In this document: piece after piece, positions 18,491 to 26,682 of the stretch
Numbering within the stretch: the first letter of the stretch is position 1
How the letters are laid out: the number at the start of each line of letters is the position of its first letter
From: a virus
Strand: one strand, 5' to 3'
IMG/VR virus record: IMGVR_UViG_3300032194_000096
Location: 1 to 26,682 of that record
Length of the DNA stretch: 26,682 bases
Program-made: the position numbers and the translations under genes
Notes under the pieces: generated by a model
Told to the model about the DNA's origin: nothing
What the model saw: only the letters and a program-made list of their open reading frames with translations
Databases searched by the model: none

Positions 18491-21400
18491 ATGCCACAAA
18501 AAACCAACTTAAACGTAGAGCCTTTCTTTGACGATTTCGACGCTTCTAAAAATTTCTACAAGGTTCTTTTTAGACCTGGATACTCGATTCAAAGCAGAGA
18601 GCTAACTACTCTACAATCCATACTGCAAAATCAAATTGAAAGTTATGGCAAGTTCCAATTTAAACAAGGGGAACTTGTCATACCTGGAGAAGTTGGTTTA
18701 AATACTAATTTAAACTACGTTAAATTGTCTTCCATTTCGGAAGTAGCAATTAGCGATGGAGATGATATTGTATACAGAAAGTATGATATCAAAACCTTAG
18801 TTGGTCAAAAGTTAAAGGGAATTACTTCTGGTGTTGTTGCGACTGTAGTTGCAGCAGAATATTCCTCAGAAACAGAATCTGACACTATTTTTGTAAAGTA
18901 TATCAATAGTGGTGATGCAGCAGATGAAGCAACATTCAGGCAAGGTGAAACTCTGGAAGTAGTTGATGGTATCAACACTCCTCTTCTAGTCGTAGGAACT
19001 GATGGTAGCGTTCTACCTACCAGCATTAGAGTTACTGATCCAGATACTGGTGTTGCTTCAACCCTTTCTAGTCCAGCAATGGGACTTGCTTCTGCTGTAA
19101 AAGTAGAGCAAGGAATTTATTTTATCAATGGTTTCTTCGTAAGAAATGACGAACAACTATTGGTTATCGACAAGTATTACAATAAACCATCATCAAAAGT
19201 TGGTTTTACCATTTCAGAAAGCATTGTAACTTCAGAAGAAGATAGTTCTCTGTATGATAATGCAAGAGGTTATTCAAACTTTGCTTCTCCTGGAGCATCT
19301 AGACTTAGAATCAAGGTAGATTTAACTAAGTTTGGATATGCGGATGCTACAGACAAAAACTTTATCCAGTTACTGAAAATTAAGTCTGGTGTAGTTGAGA
19401 AGAAAGTAAAGCAAGCAGATTATAGACTTCTAGAAGATACTCTAGCAAGAAGAACATTTGACGAATCTGGTGATTACGTTGTAGAAGATTTCGACATTGA
19501 TGTCAGAGAGTATTATCAGAAGAATAACAATAATGGTTTCTATAGTCTAAACAGACAGACGAATACTGTTAATGGTTTATCAGTTGAAGAAGCAAGTTCA
19601 AAGATGGTTGCTTCTATCAGTTCTGGTAAAGCATATGTTCGAGGATATGAGATTGTAAACAAAGAAACGAAGTATGTTACAATCAATAAAGCAAGAGATG
19701 TCCTTGAAAGAGATAATGTAACTATTAAAGGAAGTGGTCTTTCTACCTTCAATATTACTAATGTATTTGGTTCTATTCCACTTAACGCTGAAGGATCTGA
19801 ACTAACTGCATATCCTAATGTATATTTCTACTCTGTCTTTAATGATGGTAGCGTAGGAACTAATAACACTGAACTATCTACCGATTACAAGCAAACTATC
19901 GATAGAAGAGGACAACAATATCAATTTGTTGGTTCTGATGATGTAATCTTCAATAATGAAGACATTGCAATCAAGACTATCTACTTGGATGCTAGAAGAT
20001 TGGATCGTCCATTCTCTGGTATTACTGATGCAAATTTCCTAACAGATTATGGAACTCTTTGGTTTAGAAAAACTTTTGTAGAGCCTTTTGAAGTTGATGC
20101 TGTAAAAGTTCTTTCAAGATCAATCGTAAGTAGACCAGATATTGCCGCTGGATCTACATTCTTAGAACTAACCATTTACGGCAGAAAAGATCATCTCCAT
20201 ACTTATTTTAGAGAGTATCAAGATGGTGCTGCAAATAATGAAACTCTATTGTATCTCTCAGAAAATGATGCAAAGAATACAGGTTCCGATGAATGGGCAG
20301 TTGTAAAAGATTACAACGATTTGATTACTCCATTGGTTGGTGTTGCTAAACCAAAGAACTTCTACTTTAATGACTATCCATCGGGATTCAATCCTGATAC
20401 TGACAAGATCATTTCTAAAGGAAGACTTGGACAAGGAAGAACAGCATATAATGGTATATTCTCATTAAGCTACTTCAATCCACTATACTTCACTAAGATC
20501 ACTCTAGATGCCGATATAACGTCTGGAACGTTTAAAGCAGGGAAATACATCCTAGGAGCAAAAAGCGGCGCTTACGGAGTCATAGAGGGACTTACCAACG
20601 GGTTCTACTCCACTGGCAATACCCTCTTCGTCAAAACTCTTTCTGGAAAGTTCCAACCAGGAGAAACTATTTCTGACGAAGACAACAATGTAAGAAGAAT
20701 TGCTATTGAGAATACGATTTCACACTTTGTTGTTAACAAGAGGAACCAAGGTGGTTATTCTGCAAACACTACTAAAATTTCTCTAGATGGTATTGATTTC
20801 GATCCATCGATCGTAAAACCAAATATTGACAATGGGGGCGTTTGCTATAAGATTTCTATTCTAAACAGAAATTCTTTACTACAAACTTACTCTGCACCAC
20901 CAGAAGTTAAAGCGGTTGTTTCAGAAGGTGTTACTGCACCAAATCCAGAAGTTGGTGCTTATGCAGTTCTATTCAAAGATACTGTAGTCAATTACTCTTC
21001 CGAAAATGTTAAATCATTCTACTCAGTATTTGGTCCAGGCAATACAAACAAATTTACTGCTGACGTAGAACTATCAGATGACAAATATTCAAACGTAACC
21101 AACGTTGGTGCATTCTCATTCTCTGGAGCAGAAGGATGGAGATATCTTGAGTCTACTGGATTTGGCGATGATGCTGGTAAGTATGTTCAGCAGGGAGATA
21201 TCATCCAGTTTACAGATGCTGATAGCGTTGTAAACAGAGTTATTGTTCAGTCTACCAGTAGTCCATCTGGATCTACTAAAACAAGAATCTTCCTAGACTC
21301 TGCTTTACATGCAGATGTTGTAAATTCTTCTGTAGTTAGAATTAGACCTAGACAAAAGAATAGCAATTCTTCTACACTAATTTTCCCAACTGGCAGTAAG

Positions 21401-24400
21401 CAAATTAAGACTCTCGTAAAAGATGTCTCTGATTCTAAGTTTAAGTATTACTTTAGAAGAGACTTTGTTGTTGAAGCATCTTCGGGTGGTGGTAACTTAA
21501 CGTTTGCTGCTCAACTTCCATTTGGAACCCAAAGATTTGTCAGATATACGAAAGAAAATTATATCGTAACCGTTTTAGACAAAGGTTCCTCTACTACCAT
21601 TTCAAATGGTGATATTCTTTACATTGATGACAGTTATGTAAAGATTGATACATCAACGGATTCTACTAGTGGTTTGACTTCTGGTAGTGTTAGAATTGTT
21701 CTTCCAGATGATTTCTTTGGAACAAACCTTTCTGCTCCATATCCTAAATTAAAATTAAGTGCTACGTTAGAAGTAACAAAAGCAAAACCAAGACTGAAGA
21801 CTGCCATCACCAACAAGAGAATTTCTATTGCTGCTGCTGGCGATAGAACTATTCCTCTCAGAGGATTTGATTATGATAGTGAAGACACTCAAAGCTATAG
21901 TTACTCTGATGTCTACAATCTAAGATATGTTTATCTTGGTGGTCAGAATCCACCAGTTGTAGATACTGAAGGAACACTTGTAAGTGGAGAAGATATTACA
22001 AACAGATTTACGTTTGATGATGGTCAAAGAGATACCTTCTTAGATGTTTCCAGAATCGTTCTTAAGTCTGGTTTTGATGCACCAGATGGACAGATTGTTG
22101 TTGGATTCGATTACTTTGATCATTCTCAAGGAGATTTCTGCACCGTAGATTCATATCTACATGAAGCAGGTGTTGGTGAGGATGCGATTCCCCTATTCAA
22201 TTCTTCAGTTTATGGAACAGTTTCACTGAAAGACGTTATTGACTTTAGACCAAAGGTAGATAGCAGTTCAGTTATTAGTGGATTCCAAGATAAGTCACTG
22301 CTTTCTTCTGGAGACTTTATCAACTTCACTGGTTCTGGTGGTATTGCTGCCAGCACACCTGCAGTTGATACAAACTTAGAATTCACAATTTCGTTCAGTG
22401 AATCACAATATCTCGATAGAATTGATGGTGTCTTCTTGACGAAGAAGGGAGAATTCATTGTTAAGCAAGGAAATTCTTCACTAAACCCAGCAAAACCAGA
22501 TATGGTTGATGACGCGATTGCGTTGTGCTATGTTTACATTCCTTCGTTCACAGTTTCCAATAAAGACGTAAAGGTTATTCCAGTCGATAACCGTCGCTAC
22601 ACAATGCGTGACATTGGCAAATTAGAGAAGCGCATTGAACGTCTAGAGCACTATACGACTCTTAGCATTCTAGAGCAGCAAGCTCTAAACATGCAGATTA
22701 AAGATGATCTTGGTCTAGACAGATTTAAGAGTGGATTCCTTGTAGATAATTTTGAAAGTCATAAAGTTGGAAACTTGCAGTCAATTGACTATAGATGTTC
22801 AATTGATACTCAACAGGCAGTATTGAGACCACAAGCAAGAGAAGATTCACTTGGTCTCGTAGAAGTTAATCCTGCAAATGACGAAAGAGTTATTAATGGA
22901 TATTCATTCAATGATGGTATTGTCACTCTACCATTTACCGATCTGAATCTAGTTCAGAACGTATTTGCTACGAAGACAATCAATCCAAACCCATTCGTTG
23001 TTCTCCAATATGCTGGAGATGTGGAGTTAGATCCATTCATTGATCAGTGGTATGATGATTCTACAGAACCAATTCTCGTAAATGATAATACTGGACTCTT
23101 TACAATTTTCTCTGCTAAACAGAATGTATATGAGTCATTCTCAAGCATTTACAATAACTTCATCATCAACTGGGTAGGAACGGATAGAACTTTCTATAAC
23201 ATCGAACCACTCACTTCAATTACATCTGAGAAATCAGTTTCTAGTGTTGAGTCTGCTTCTGTTGCAAGTAGTTCAAATATTAGTCCTCAGAACTTTGAAC
23301 TTGCACAAGGTATTGGCAAGAAAGTTGTTGGTGGCAAATCGGTTGTAAATGCTCTGCAACTTTTTGCTAGAGGCAAGGCAGTCAAGTTCTCTGTAAGAAG
23401 AATGAAACCAGAGACAGAGATGTTTGTCTTCATGGATGGTAGAAACATTGGTAGATATGTAGTTCCCGATATTAGATTTACAGGAGTTGCTGGTAATTCA
23501 CCATCATCATTTGGCGGATCAATTGTTACCGACGAAAATGGTAATGCTAGTGGTATTATCATTATTCCTTCTGGATATCCACCTGCACAAGGAACTTCAT
23601 GGACAGGTGATATTGAAACTGTTGTTTATGACAATACCGTAGACGGTCTTAAGTTCGCTACTGGAGAAAAGACCATTAGGTTTACTTCCAGTTCTACTGA
23701 TGAAGATAAGACAATCGTAGACACTTACGGTGAAGTTAAGTATTATTCGATGGGAGCACTTCCCGACAACCCACAATCTATCATTTCTACAAGACCTTCA
23801 GTCTTCAAAGCAAATGAAGGTGTTCAGTCAACAGAAAGCAATACTGACATTGAACTAAAACCAAATCCATTGGCACAAACCTTTAAGGTAGAAAATTACA
23901 ATGGTGGTGTATTCTCAACTGGCGTAGACCTCTTCTTCAGCAAGAAGAGTTCTTCTATCCCAATTAGAGTTTATCTAACCAATGTTGATCTAGGAAAACC
24001 TGCTAAGAACATTGTTCCTGGATCTGTATCTGTATTGAATCCAGAGACTAGACTTAGAGTCTATGCTAGTGGAAACCTCTCAGTTCAGCAAGGTGAAAAT
24101 GTTTTAGGTTCTCAATCTGGAGCATCTGGTCCTATCTCTAGAGTGTATGATAAAAATGATGTTGAAGTAACTCCATTGACTGATGGATCTATCAACCTCG
24201 ATAATGAGCAAGTATATACTTTAATACTTTCTAATCATAATGGAACTGTATTCTTGCAGAATGAAACTATTACATCACCATCACTGACATCTTTCAATGC
24301 TCAGAATGCAGCGGGTCTCACTTTGACCATCGCAAAAGATTCTGGAAAAATTGTAGAACTTACAGTTAGCAACACTGGAAGTGGATATGATAGCGCAATT

Positions 24401-26641
24401 CTAACCATCGAAAGTCCTCAACTTCCTGGTGGTTCTACTGCTACTGCCGTATGTAAAGTTTCTGGTGGCAAGGTTTATGATGCTGATATCACAATTCCTG
24501 GAACAGGATACACTGAGAATCCATCAATTGTTGTAAAGGGAACTGGTAGTGGAAATTCTGGTGCTATTATTAAAGCACGTATTGAAGTTGATACTCCTGC
24601 AGTATTGATGGGAGTTTCTACCGATGTTGAGGGAGTTACCGAGTCTATTACTCCAACACACTTCAGATTTAAGCATCCAGTTTACTTACAAAATAATGCA
24701 ACATATGCTCTTGTAATTGAAACGGACTCTACCGATTATAATCTATGGACATCCGAACTTGGACAGTCTGATATTTCAACCAATGTCACTGTCACAAGTC
24801 AACCTGGATTAGGATCAGTTTATAAGTCACAAAATACCGACTCTTGGTCTGAAGACTTATTTGAAGATATCAAGTTTACTCTATACAGAGCAGAATTTGA
24901 TATTAGCAAAACAGCAAATCTATATCTCAAGAATGAGTCTCTTGGATATGAAGAACTTGATCTCAACCCAATAGAAACTTCAGCAAGATCTGGATCAACT
25001 GCTACATCACCACTATTCAAGAACAATAACACAGTTCTCAGAGTTAACCACAGAGATCATGGTTTTGAAGACCGTGGACATTCGTATGTCTTCTTCAAAG
25101 ATGCTCTTGATGTTGGTGGCATTACCAGCGCAACTCTCAACACTAACCTATTCCAAGTCTCTAACGTTGGACTTGATAGTTATACAATCATTGCTCCATA
25201 TAGAGCAGGTGGAAGTGAAATTGGTGGCGGATCTGTTCTTGCTTCACACAATAGAAAGTATGAAAAGTTATACGCACAAGTTCAGTATTTACAGACAGAA
25301 GGAACTCAGATTAATTCCTTCGTAAGAACTACTAATGTTGTTCCTGTAGATTCTCAAACACTGAACTATACTTCATATTCAGTTTCCGATTACGAAAAGA
25401 CTTTCTTGAATGAAGAGCAATTCTTCGGCAATCAAAAGATGATTGCATCAAATATCAACCAAACAATCAATGATCTTTCAAATTCATTAACATATAGATT
25501 AGAACTTTCTTCCGATGTTTCTTATCTATCGCCTGTAGTTGATGTAAGATATTCTTCGATTAAACTATCCAGCAACCGTGTTGAAGATGGTAAAGGTCAA
25601 GAAGATAGATATGGAAAGAGGTATCAAAAACTACGTTTCTTCCCAATTTACTACTTTGCTGTTTCTGGAACAAATGATGCTATTGACCTCGGACAAACTG
25701 TTCAAGGAACTGCATCTCAAGCAAGAGGTGAAGTTCTCAAGTATGACAGTGGTGTAATTTGGGTAAGATTGACCACATTAAATTCATTCACAGCGAATGA
25801 AACACTATACTTCTCAGAACAATCTGCAACTGGTGGAGATTTTGATGGTGTCACATTAACTATCGCTCCAACCAGCAACACCAATCCAGGAGTTGTTAAA
25901 GTCAATCCATCCTTCGATGTTGGCGAAACTGTTCTTGGTATGAGTCCAGATGATACCACTGTTACTTACATCAATAAGATTTCTGGAAAGGTTATCTATT
26001 GGGATTCTCAATCTCAAGAATTGATTGTTGAAAATGATAAGCGACCAATCAATGATGATTATGTTTCTGAGATTACTGTCGGAAGTTCTTTTGCAAGAAA
26101 GGCAGCGATAGGAAATCAAGATAGTGATATCTTTAGAGCAAATGATTTGATTTATATCAACGGTGTTGCAACTTCTGATGTTAAATTCCTGAAAGTAATT
26201 TCTATGGAATTTGAAGATGGTGTTGACTTTGTTTCTGAAACAAATTCTAAGAATGGTTCATCTCTAGCAAAATATGTAACTAAGGAGATTGCAATGAACA
26301 TGTCTGGCACAGCACTTGATGTTAGACTAACAGCGAATGTAAAAGAGATCTCCGATATTAAGGTCTATTACAAGATTAAACAAGATTCTTCTCAAGAGAA
26401 TTTCAATGATATTGATTGGGCAGCATTCAATGCTGATGGTAGTCCCGATGCTGAAATGCTTCCAACTTCTTCAAATACAATTTCTGGAGATTTTGAAAGT
26501 CAGAAAGCATATCAAGAATTCACTTACAGTGATTCTGGATTGCCATCCTTTAGTTCATTTGCTGTGAAAGTTGTAATGCAAACTACTGATCCAGCATATG
26601 TTCCTAAGGTCCAAGATCTAAGAGCAGTTGCATCGTTCTGA
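18491..26641 (+). CDS. Giant DUF4815-type virion structural protein (2716 aa)
   Basis: The N terminus (PFFDDFDASKNFYKVLFRPG, then ELTTLQSILQNQIESYG) is typical of DUF4815 phage proteins. Other landmarks known from this group are SLKDVIDFRP (about residue 1244), YTMRDIGKLEKRIERLEHYT (from 1370, coiled-coil like), PNPLAQTFKVE and GVDLFFSKKSSSIPIRVYL (about 1790-1830), YLSPVVDVRYSSIKLSSNRV (about 2350) and a C terminus with IKVYYKIKQDSS and KVQDLRAVASF. A glycine-tyrosine beta array sits at 1940-2037. The distance from the N terminus to YTMRDIG is much longer than in compact members, so it carries inserts. It follows gp8, where T4 has genes 9 and 10, so a role at the baseplate edge with fibre attachment is inferred. 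No clear ribosome site precedes the ATG at 18491. Confidence 0.88.
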   Translation: MPQKTNLNVEPFFDDFDASKNFYKVLFRPGYSIQSRELTTLQSILQNQIESYGKFQFKQGELVIPGEVGLNTNLNYVKLSSISEVAISDGDDIVYRKYDIKTLVGQKLKGITSGVVATVVAAEYSSETESDTIFVKYINSGDAADEATFRQGETLEVVDGINTPLLVVGTDGSVLPTSIRVTDPDTGVASTLSSPAMGLASAVKVEQGIYFINGFFVRNDEQLLVIDKYYNKPSSKVGFTISESIVTSEEDSSLYDNARGYSNFASPGASRLRIKVDLTKFGYADATDKNFIQLLKIKSGVVEKKVKQADYRLLEDTLARRTFDESGDYVVEDFDIDVREYYQKNNNNGFYSLNRQTNTVNGLSVEEASSKMVASISSGKAYVRGYEIVNKETKYVTINKARDVLERDNVTIKGSGLSTFNITNVFGSIPLNAEGSELTAYPNVYFYSVFNDGSVGTNNTELSTDYKQTIDRRGQQYQFVGSDDVIFNNEDIAIKTIYLDARRLDRPFSGITDANFLTDYGTLWFRKTFVEPFEVDAVKVLSRSIVSRPDIAAGSTFLELTIYGRKDHLHTYFREYQDGAANNETLLYLSENDAKNTGSDEWAVVKDYNDLITPLVGVAKPKNFYFNDYPSGFNPDTDKIISKGRLGQGRTAYNGIFSLSYFNPLYFTKITLDADITSGTFKAGKYILGAKSGAYGVIEGLTNGFYSTGNTLFVKTLSGKFQPGETISDEDNNVRRIAIENTISHFVVNKRNQGGYSANTTKISLDGIDFDPSIVKPNIDNGGVCYKISILNRNSLLQTYSAPPEVKAVVSEGVTAPNPEVGAYAVLFKDTVVNYSSENVKSFYSVFGPGNTNKFTADVELSDDKYSNVTNVGAFSFSGAEGWRYLESTGFGDDAGKYVQQGDIIQFTDADSVVNRVIVQSTSSPSGSTKTRIFLDSALHADVVNSSVVRIRPRQKNSNSSTLIFPTGSKQIKTLVKDVSDSKFKYYFRRDFVVEASSGGGNLTFAAQLPFGTQRFVRYTKENYIVTVLDKGSSTTISNGDILYIDDSYVKIDTSTDSTSGLTSGSVRIVLPDDFFGTNLSAPYPKLKLSATLEVTKAKPRLKTAITNKRISIAAAGDRTIPLRGFDYDSEDTQSYSYSDVYNLRYVYLGGQNPPVVDTEGTLVSGEDITNRFTFDDGQRDTFLDVSRIVLKSGFDAPDGQIVVGFDYFDHSQGDFCTVDSYLHEAGVGEDAIPLFNSSVYGTVSLKDVIDFRPKVDSSSVISGFQDKSLLSSGDFINFTGSGGIAASTPAVDTNLEFTISFSESQYLDRIDGVFLTKKGEFIVKQGNSSLNPAKPDMVDDAIALCYVYIPSFTVSNKDVKVIPVDNRRYTMRDIGKLEKRIERLEHYTTLSILEQQALNMQIKDDLGLDRFKSGFLVDNFESHKVGNLQSIDYRCSIDTQQAVLRPQAREDSLGLVEVNPANDERVINGYSFNDGIVTLPFTDLNLVQNVFATKTINPNPFVVLQYAGDVELDPFIDQWYDDSTEPILVNDNTGLFTIFSAKQNVYESFSSIYNNFIINWVGTDRTFYNIEPLTSITSEKSVSSVESASVASSSNISPQNFELAQGIGKKVVGGKSVVNALQLFARGKAVKFSVRRMKPETEMFVFMDGRNIGRYVVPDIRFTGVAGNSPSSFGGSIVTDENGNASGIIIIPSGYPPAQGTSWTGDIETVVYDNTVDGLKFATGEKTIRFTSSSTDEDKTIVDTYGEVKYYSMGALPDNPQSIISTRPSVFKANEGVQSTESNTDIELKPNPLAQTFKVENYNGGVFSTGVDLFFSKKSSSIPIRVYLTNVDLGKPAKNIVPGSVSVLNPETRLRVYASGNLSVQQGENVLGSQSGASGPISRVYDKNDVEVTPLTDGSINLDNEQVYTLILSNHNGTVFLQNETITSPSLTSFNAQNAAGLTLTIAKDSGKIVELTVSNTGSGYDSAILTIESPQLPGGSTATAVCKVSGGKVYDADITIPGTGYTENPSIVVKGTGSGNSGAIIKARIEVDTPAVLMGVSTDVEGVTESITPTHFRFKHPVYLQNNATYALVIETDSTDYNLWTSELGQSDISTNVTVTSQPGLGSVYKSQNTDSWSEDLFEDIKFTLYRAEFDISKTANLYLKNESLGYEELDLNPIETSARSGSTATSPLFKNNNTVLRVNHRDHGFEDRGHSYVFFKDALDVGGITSATLNTNLFQVSNVGLDSYTIIAPYRAGGSEIGGGSVLASHNRKYEKLYAQVQYLQTEGTQINSFVRTTNVVPVDSQTLNYTSYSVSDYEKTFLNEEQFFGNQKMIASNINQTINDLSNSLTYRLELSSDVSYLSPVVDVRYSSIKLSSNRVEDGKGQEDRYGKRYQKLRFFPIYYFAVSGTNDAIDLGQTVQGTASQARGEVLKYDSGVIWVRLTTLNSFTANETLYFSEQSATGGDFDGVTLTIAPTSNTNPGVVKVNPSFDVGETVLGMSPDDTTVTYINKISGKVIYWDSQSQELIVENDKRPINDDYVSEITVGSSFARKAAIGNQDSDIFRANDLIYINGVATSDVKFLKVISMEFEDGVDFVSETNSKNGSSLAKYVTKEIAMNMSGTALDVRLTANVKEISDIKVYYKIKQDSSQENFNDIDWAAFNADGSPDAEMLPTSSNTISGDFESQKAYQEFTYSDSGLPSFSSFAVKVVMQTTDPAYVPKVQDLRAVASF
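24308..24601 (+). repeat. GSGY beta-repeat array in the DUF4815 protein
   Basis: Residues 1940-2037: GLTLTIAKDSGKIVELTV, SNTGSGYDSAILTI, GGSTATAVCKVSGGKVYDAD, ITIPGTGYTENPSIVV, GTGSGNSGAIIKARI. There are two full units with the same plan as those in gp8 and the 3690-aa protein. Confidence 0.7.
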
Positions 26642-26682
26642 TGAAACAATATCTGAAAGTAAAGGGGCATGAGGGTCTATAT
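26641..26682 (+). CDS. Start of the next gene (partial, 14 codons)
   Basis: The ATG overlaps the stop of the DUF4815 gene (TGATG), which suggests coupled translation. The visible residues are MKQYLKVKGHEGLY and the frame is open to the window edge. The V-K-G-H-x-G-L beginning resembles small T4-like virion-associated proteins that continue with an RD-x-x-SGAI type motif, but the window ends before this could be seen. The assignment is therefore only a suggestion. Confidence 0.5.
   Translation, partial: MKQYLKVKGHEGLY

Noticed and set aside
1-26682. tRNA genes, CRISPR arrays, insertion sequences or integrase sites
   Set aside because: Almost every base is inside structural genes; I saw no cloverleaf with a GTTCRANNC arm, no regular spacer-repeat series and no transposase motif.

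Overview
The window looks like part of the genome of a T4-like cyanophage (a myovirus of marine Synechococcus or Prochlorococcus). The evidence is a set of recognisable T4-type baseplate genes (gp5.4-like PAAR tip, gp25, gp6, gp8) in one block on one strand, promoters of the T4-late type (NATAAATA), short overlapping gene junctions, and very large AT-rich structural genes rich in AGA, AAT and GAT codons. Species assignment is not possible from the sequence alone.

Layout. Positions 1-540 hold two small, GC-richer, probably early genes with C/A-rich leaders and no Shine-Dalgarno. Positions 536-710 are a short non-coding boundary with two hairpins and a late-type promoter. Positions 711-3237 are a chain of small to medium genes: two ORFs that overlap in different frames, a 301-aa unknown protein, the PAAR tip protein, a 48-aa very basic protein, a 224-aa unknown protein and a 57-aa protein. 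Positions 3268-5462 encode gp25 and gp6, joined by a TAATG junction and driven by a late promoter. Positions 5469-16541 are a single 3690-aa ORF lying exactly where T4 has gene 7, between genes 6 and 8. Positions 16610-18448 encode an enlarged gp8 preceded by two overlapping late promoters. Positions 18491-26641 encode a 2716-aa DUF4815-type virion protein. At the right edge a further ORF begins with a TGATG junction.

How the genes fit together. The PAAR protein should cap the central spike. gp25, gp6, the gp7-like giant and gp8 should build the wedges of the baseplate. The DUF4815 protein probably forms the periphery that holds fibres or contacts the host (inference). The most striking content is inside the giant proteins. 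The gp7-like ORF appears to carry two gp7-related blocks separated by more than 1,600 residues of inserted modules, including a YHYH-type domain that has lost its histidines, a duplicated helical domain, phage NGVxQ modules, an IxPYIEPY repeat and glycine-tyrosine beta repeats. Related beta repeats also occur in gp8 and in the DUF4815 protein, so three neighbouring baseplate proteins seem to have grown from the same small pool of modules.
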